DNA of 8,484 nucleotides, taken from contig CAUCXP010000051.1 in assembly GCA_958446785.1 (NCBI GenBank), positions 1 to 8,484 of the forward strand, in the 5' to 3' direction. This document shows positions 6,612 to 8,484 of the stretch, piece after piece. How positions within the stretch are numbered: the stretch's first letter is position 1; each line of letters starts with the position of its first letter. The DNA comes from an uncultured Collinsella sp. GTDB lineage: Bacteria; Actinomycetota; Coriobacteriia; Coriobacteriales; Coriobacteriaceae. The position numbers were made by a program, and so were the translations under genes. The notes under the pieces are model-generated. The model worked only from the letters and a program-made list of their open reading frames with translations, was not told where the DNA came from and did no database searches.

Positions 6612-7268
6612 ATGGGCTTCGGGGCAAATATTCGTAAACTCCGCACCATGGAGCATCTTGGTCAGGCGCAACTTGCAGAGATGTTGGGGGTATCTAAAGA
6701 GACCGTTTGTCGTTGGGAAAAAAGTCGGTATGCCCCCCGTGAGCGCTATATTGAAAAGTTACAAGCGCTCTTCGGTTGCACCCGCGATGAACTTGTTGGC
6801 GAGGAAAACGGTTTGGCCGTAAAGCTCGCAAATAAAAGAATCGTCACCGACGAAGACCCTGCTATCCACGAAATGGAGGGCGCATTTCCCGTCATCGATA
6901 TCGAATCGCAAAAGCGCCGCATCACGCACGGCCAACAAAATGCTTGCGCGCCTGTAGACGTAGCCAAACGTCACCCACATAGCGTTTTCGTTAAAATCAA
7001 AGGCGACGAAATGTCCCGCATTTACCCTCCCGGCAGCTTACTACTTGTCGATACCACCGCAAAGCCCTGGAACGGCTGTGCTGTATTGGCGCTCGCAGAC
7101 GGTAAAACACCGGTAATTAGGCGATTTGCAGAAGGAAACGACATGATTGTGCTGTCGTCCCATTCATATGCAACAGCAAGTCCGGATCTGATGTTTAACA
7201 AACGGAGGATTAGAATCATAGGAGTCGTCGTTTGGTATCAAGCGAGCCACGATCACACGCTTAATTAA
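6612..7268 (+). CDS. XRE-type regulator with a catalytically degenerate S24/LexA-like domain
   Basis: A 218-residue regulator. Residues about 4-63 form a helix-turn-helix of the XRE/Cro-CI class (QAQLAEMLGVSKETVCRWEKSR, tightly written). Residues about 120-210 resemble the LexA/CI S24 peptidase fold: VKIKGDEMSRIYPPGSLLLVD, then a strand PVIRRF and a final RIIGVVVW. In self-cleaving relatives the motif is G-x-S-M with a later V-K-R; here Ser is Glu133 and the Lys is replaced by Arg170 (or Ile169), so self-cleavage is not expected and the domain likely serves dimerisation or ligand sensing. The start is the ATG at 6612, two bases after the upstream stop, with GAGAGG about 10 nt before it inside the deiminase gene. 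It probably controls the divergent arc promoters, perhaps in response to arginine or citrulline; this is inferred from position only. Confidence 0.85.
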   Translation: MGFGANIRKLRTMEHLGQAQLAEMLGVSKETVCRWEKSRYAPRERYIEKLQALFGCTRDELVGEENGLAVKLANKRIVTDEDPAIHEMEGAFPVIDIESQKRRITHGQQNACAPVDVAKRHPHSVFVKIKGDEMSRIYPPGSLLLVDTTAKPWNGCAVLALADGKTPVIRRFAEGNDMIVLSSHSYATASPDLMFNKRRIRIIGVVVWYQASHDHTLN

Positions 7269-7269
7269 A

Positions 7270-7288
7270 TCGACTTTCCCAAAATCGA
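7270..7288 (-). terminator. small dyad between convergent genes
   Basis: Arms TCGACTTT (7270-7277) and AAAATCGA (7281-7288) flank CCC. As minus-strand RNA this gives 8 pairs, one a G-U, followed by TTTAATT. It could be a weak terminator for queH. It lies just after the regulator stop codon at the compositional boundary. The 60-bp gap holds nothing else I can recognise. Confidence 0.3.
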
Positions 7289-7328
7289 CCGTACCGCGCA
7301 GACAGCTCAAAGTCCCAGCCTAAAAGAA

Positions 7329-7903
7329 CTACTTTTTGGCGGCTTTACGCTCATCGCGGATGCGGGCGCGGTCCATGGCCGCCTCGACGGCCGAAAAACG
7401 GCAGCCGCAATAATTCTGCCGATACATGCCCAGCTCGCGCGAACGACGCGTGGCCTCGGGGTAATACGGGCGAAAATCGCGAATGACCGGGGTAAGCCCA
7501 TGTGCCGCTGCCAGCGCTCAAGCACGTCATTACAGGTATCGAACAGCTGATACGGCGAGACGGCGAGCGTCGTACCCACAAACTCAAACCCGTGCTCCTG
7601 GGCCACGCGGCACGCCTCGGCCAGACGCAGGGCATAGCACGCGCGACAGCGACGGGACCGATCGGCACCCAGCGGGGCCACGCCGGCCTCCCAGCGCTCG
7701 CGATCCTCGCTTGCCTCAATGAGCTCGATGCCGCCGTCGGCACACCACCGGCGCAGCTCGTCCAGGCGGCGCTGCCATTCATCGCGCGGCTGAATATTGG
7801 GGTTGGTCCAGCAAATCGTGGGCTCAAACCCCTCCTCGCGCAGCAGGCGGACCGGCTCAAGCGAGCACGGCGCACAGCACGCATGCAGCAGCAGCGGCTT
7901 CAT
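7329..7903 (-). pseudogene. queH: epoxyqueuosine reductase QueH, frameshifted by a one-base deletion
   Basis: QueH is the cobalamin-independent enzyme that reduces epoxyqueuosine to queuosine in tRNA, the step after QueA. The start is the ATG at 7903, 6 nt after AGGAG. The first 136 codons read as a normal member: HACCAPC (C9, C10, C13), WTNPNIQP, RCRACY (C86, C89) and GTTLAVSPYQ. After GGC (7496-7498) the frame is lost: one base appears missing between 7493 and 7494 (GGCTTACC for something like GGCTTGACC). Shifting frame there restores TPVIRDFRPYYPEATRRS, then MYRQNYCGCRF (C166, C168) and a stop at 7329, giving a 191-residue protein. Without the shift a foreign tail runs to 7307 (198 residues) and the CGC cysteines are lost. 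It may be a true mutation or a sequencing error. Confidence 0.85.
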
Positions 7904-7940
7904 GGACATCTCCTCTCCCAGAAAAATCATCCCAAAAAGA

Positions 7941-8484
7941 CTACCTTGCGAAAAAGCGAACGCCAAAGGACGTGTCCTCGCAGGCGACAATGCGGCGGTC
8001 GCGCAAAATGGTCCGCACGTAATGCCAGTCGCCCACACAGCCCGACAAATGCAAGCCGGCCGCCAGATAGCACAGCAGCGGATAGCCCGAAAACGCAAAC
8101 CCCAGGGCAAGCGTTGTCGTCACAACAACCGTCGGCGCCAGACAAACCGCCATGTACCGCCGGCGCGAATACACAACGCCCTCGGCGCAGGCATAGATCA
8201 TCGCCGTCTCGCGATTCGCCCCAAAGGTCACCTGCGTGCCCGCAGGCGCCAGCAGCTTAAAAAACACACCGTGAACCAGCTCGTGCACGGCAAATGACGC
8301 CGCCGAAACCGCGGCCAAGCCGACTATCCAGCCCACGACAGCCATCCAGCTGCCCGCTTCAGCCGCATCCAAGTCCGCAGGCCCGCCCAGCAGCATAAAC
8401 ACCGGCACCAGGCACACGGCAAATACGCCAAGCACGGCCATCCCCCACACGAAGCAGGCGTGCAGAAAATCCTCGTCCTCAAAC
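7941..8484 (-). CDS. DUF3267-type putative zinc metalloprotease, membrane protein (partial)
   Basis: The reading frame is open to the window edge, so the start lies outside; about 180 residues are visible. It resembles the DUF3267 putative zincin family. A hydrophobic helix (VLGVFAVCLVPVFMLL) is followed by a second that ends in HELVHGVFFKLL, a HExxH zinc site at 8271-8285. Downstream come VTFGANRETAMIYA, the RRRYMAVCLAP block, another hydrophobic pair, and GDWHYVRTIL, where the Asp could be a third ligand. A tail VACEDTSFGVRF ends the protein. Substrate and physiological role are unknown. Its stop codon is 37 nt before queH in the same direction, so the two may share a transcript, although no functional link is known to me. 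An internal GTG at 8450 is a possible but less likely start. Confidence 0.75.
   Translation of the reverse strand, partial: FEDEDFLHACFVWGMAVLGVFAVCLVPVFMLLGGPADLDAAEAGSWMAVVGWIVGLAAVSAASFAVHELVHGVFFKLLAPAGTQVTFGANRETAMIYACAEGVVYSRRRYMAVCLAPTVVVTTTLALGFAFSGYPLLCYLAAGLHLSGCVGDWHYVRTILRDRRIVACEDTSFGVRFFAR

Larger units (their letters stand above)
1262..7328. other. lower-GC arginine deiminase block between queA and queH
   Basis: Sampled 60-base lines inside the block have 42-52% G+C, against 65-78% in sampled lines of queA, queH and the last gene. The block holds arcB, arcA, arcD, the second deiminase and the regulator. A nine-base sequence, AAATCGACT, occurs at both edges (1246-1254 and 7267-7275). 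No integrase, transposase or tRNA is present, so acquisition by transfer is inferred from composition and position alone. Confidence 0.45.

Noticed and set aside
7904..8110. An upstream extension of the queH frame to 8110
   Set aside because: It overlaps the end of the DUF3267 gene, and the AGGAG site 6 nt before the ATG at 7903 plus the family start MKPLLLHACC fix the beginning.
7502..8260. A 252-codon plus-strand frame across queH and the DUF3267 gene
   Set aside because: It overlaps two recognisable minus-strand genes, and its Arg/Pro/Gln-rich composition is that of an antisense GC-rich frame.
1..8484. CRISPR arrays, tRNA or rRNA genes, IS elements
   Set aside because: No spaced direct repeats, tRNA-like cloverleaf, ribosomal RNA stretches or transposase frames are visible.

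Overview
The window looks like chromosomal DNA from a high-GC Gram-positive anaerobe. The style of the proteins and the arginine-fermentation genes suggest a member of the Coriobacteriia such as Collinsella, but this is inference and no species marker is present. Composition is strongly two-phased. The two flanks (about 45-1260 and 7330-8484) are GC-rich: single 60-base lines I counted gave 40/60 and 47/60 in queA, 43/60 in queH and 39/60 in the last gene. The middle (about 1300-7270) is much lower, with 29/60, 25/60 and 31/60 in three lines from the two arginine deiminase genes.

Left flank, minus strand: queA (tRNA queuosine synthesis), whose conserved C-terminal end is missing and replaced at an AT-rich junction near base 45. 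Between queA and the arginine genes lie a perfect 13-bp hairpin and a second stem-loop. Middle, minus strand: arcD-arcA-arcB, a compact operon for a YfcC-type arginine/ornithine antiporter, arginine deiminase and ornithine carbamoyltransferase. No carbamate kinase (arcC) is present. A 253-bp divergent control region with two long dyads separates this operon from a plus-strand pair: a second, divergent arginine deiminase followed 2 nt later by a helix-turn-helix regulator. The regulator's LexA/S24-like domain has lost its catalytic Ser and Lys.

Right flank, minus strand: a DUF3267 putative zinc-protease membrane protein that runs off the window edge, then queH (epoxyqueuosine reductase) carrying a one-base deletion that throws the last third out of frame.

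Functionally, ArcD exchanges arginine for ornithine, ArcA makes citrulline and ammonia, and ArcB splits citrulline to ornithine and carbamoyl phosphate. The second deiminase and its coupled regulator look like an added control or specificity branch. QueA and QueH catalyse consecutive final steps of queuosine synthesis, so the arc block sits between two partner genes of one pathway and is plausibly an acquired island. The most interesting points are the duplicated divergent deiminase with the degenerate-protease regulator, the queH frameshift, and the altered QueA end.
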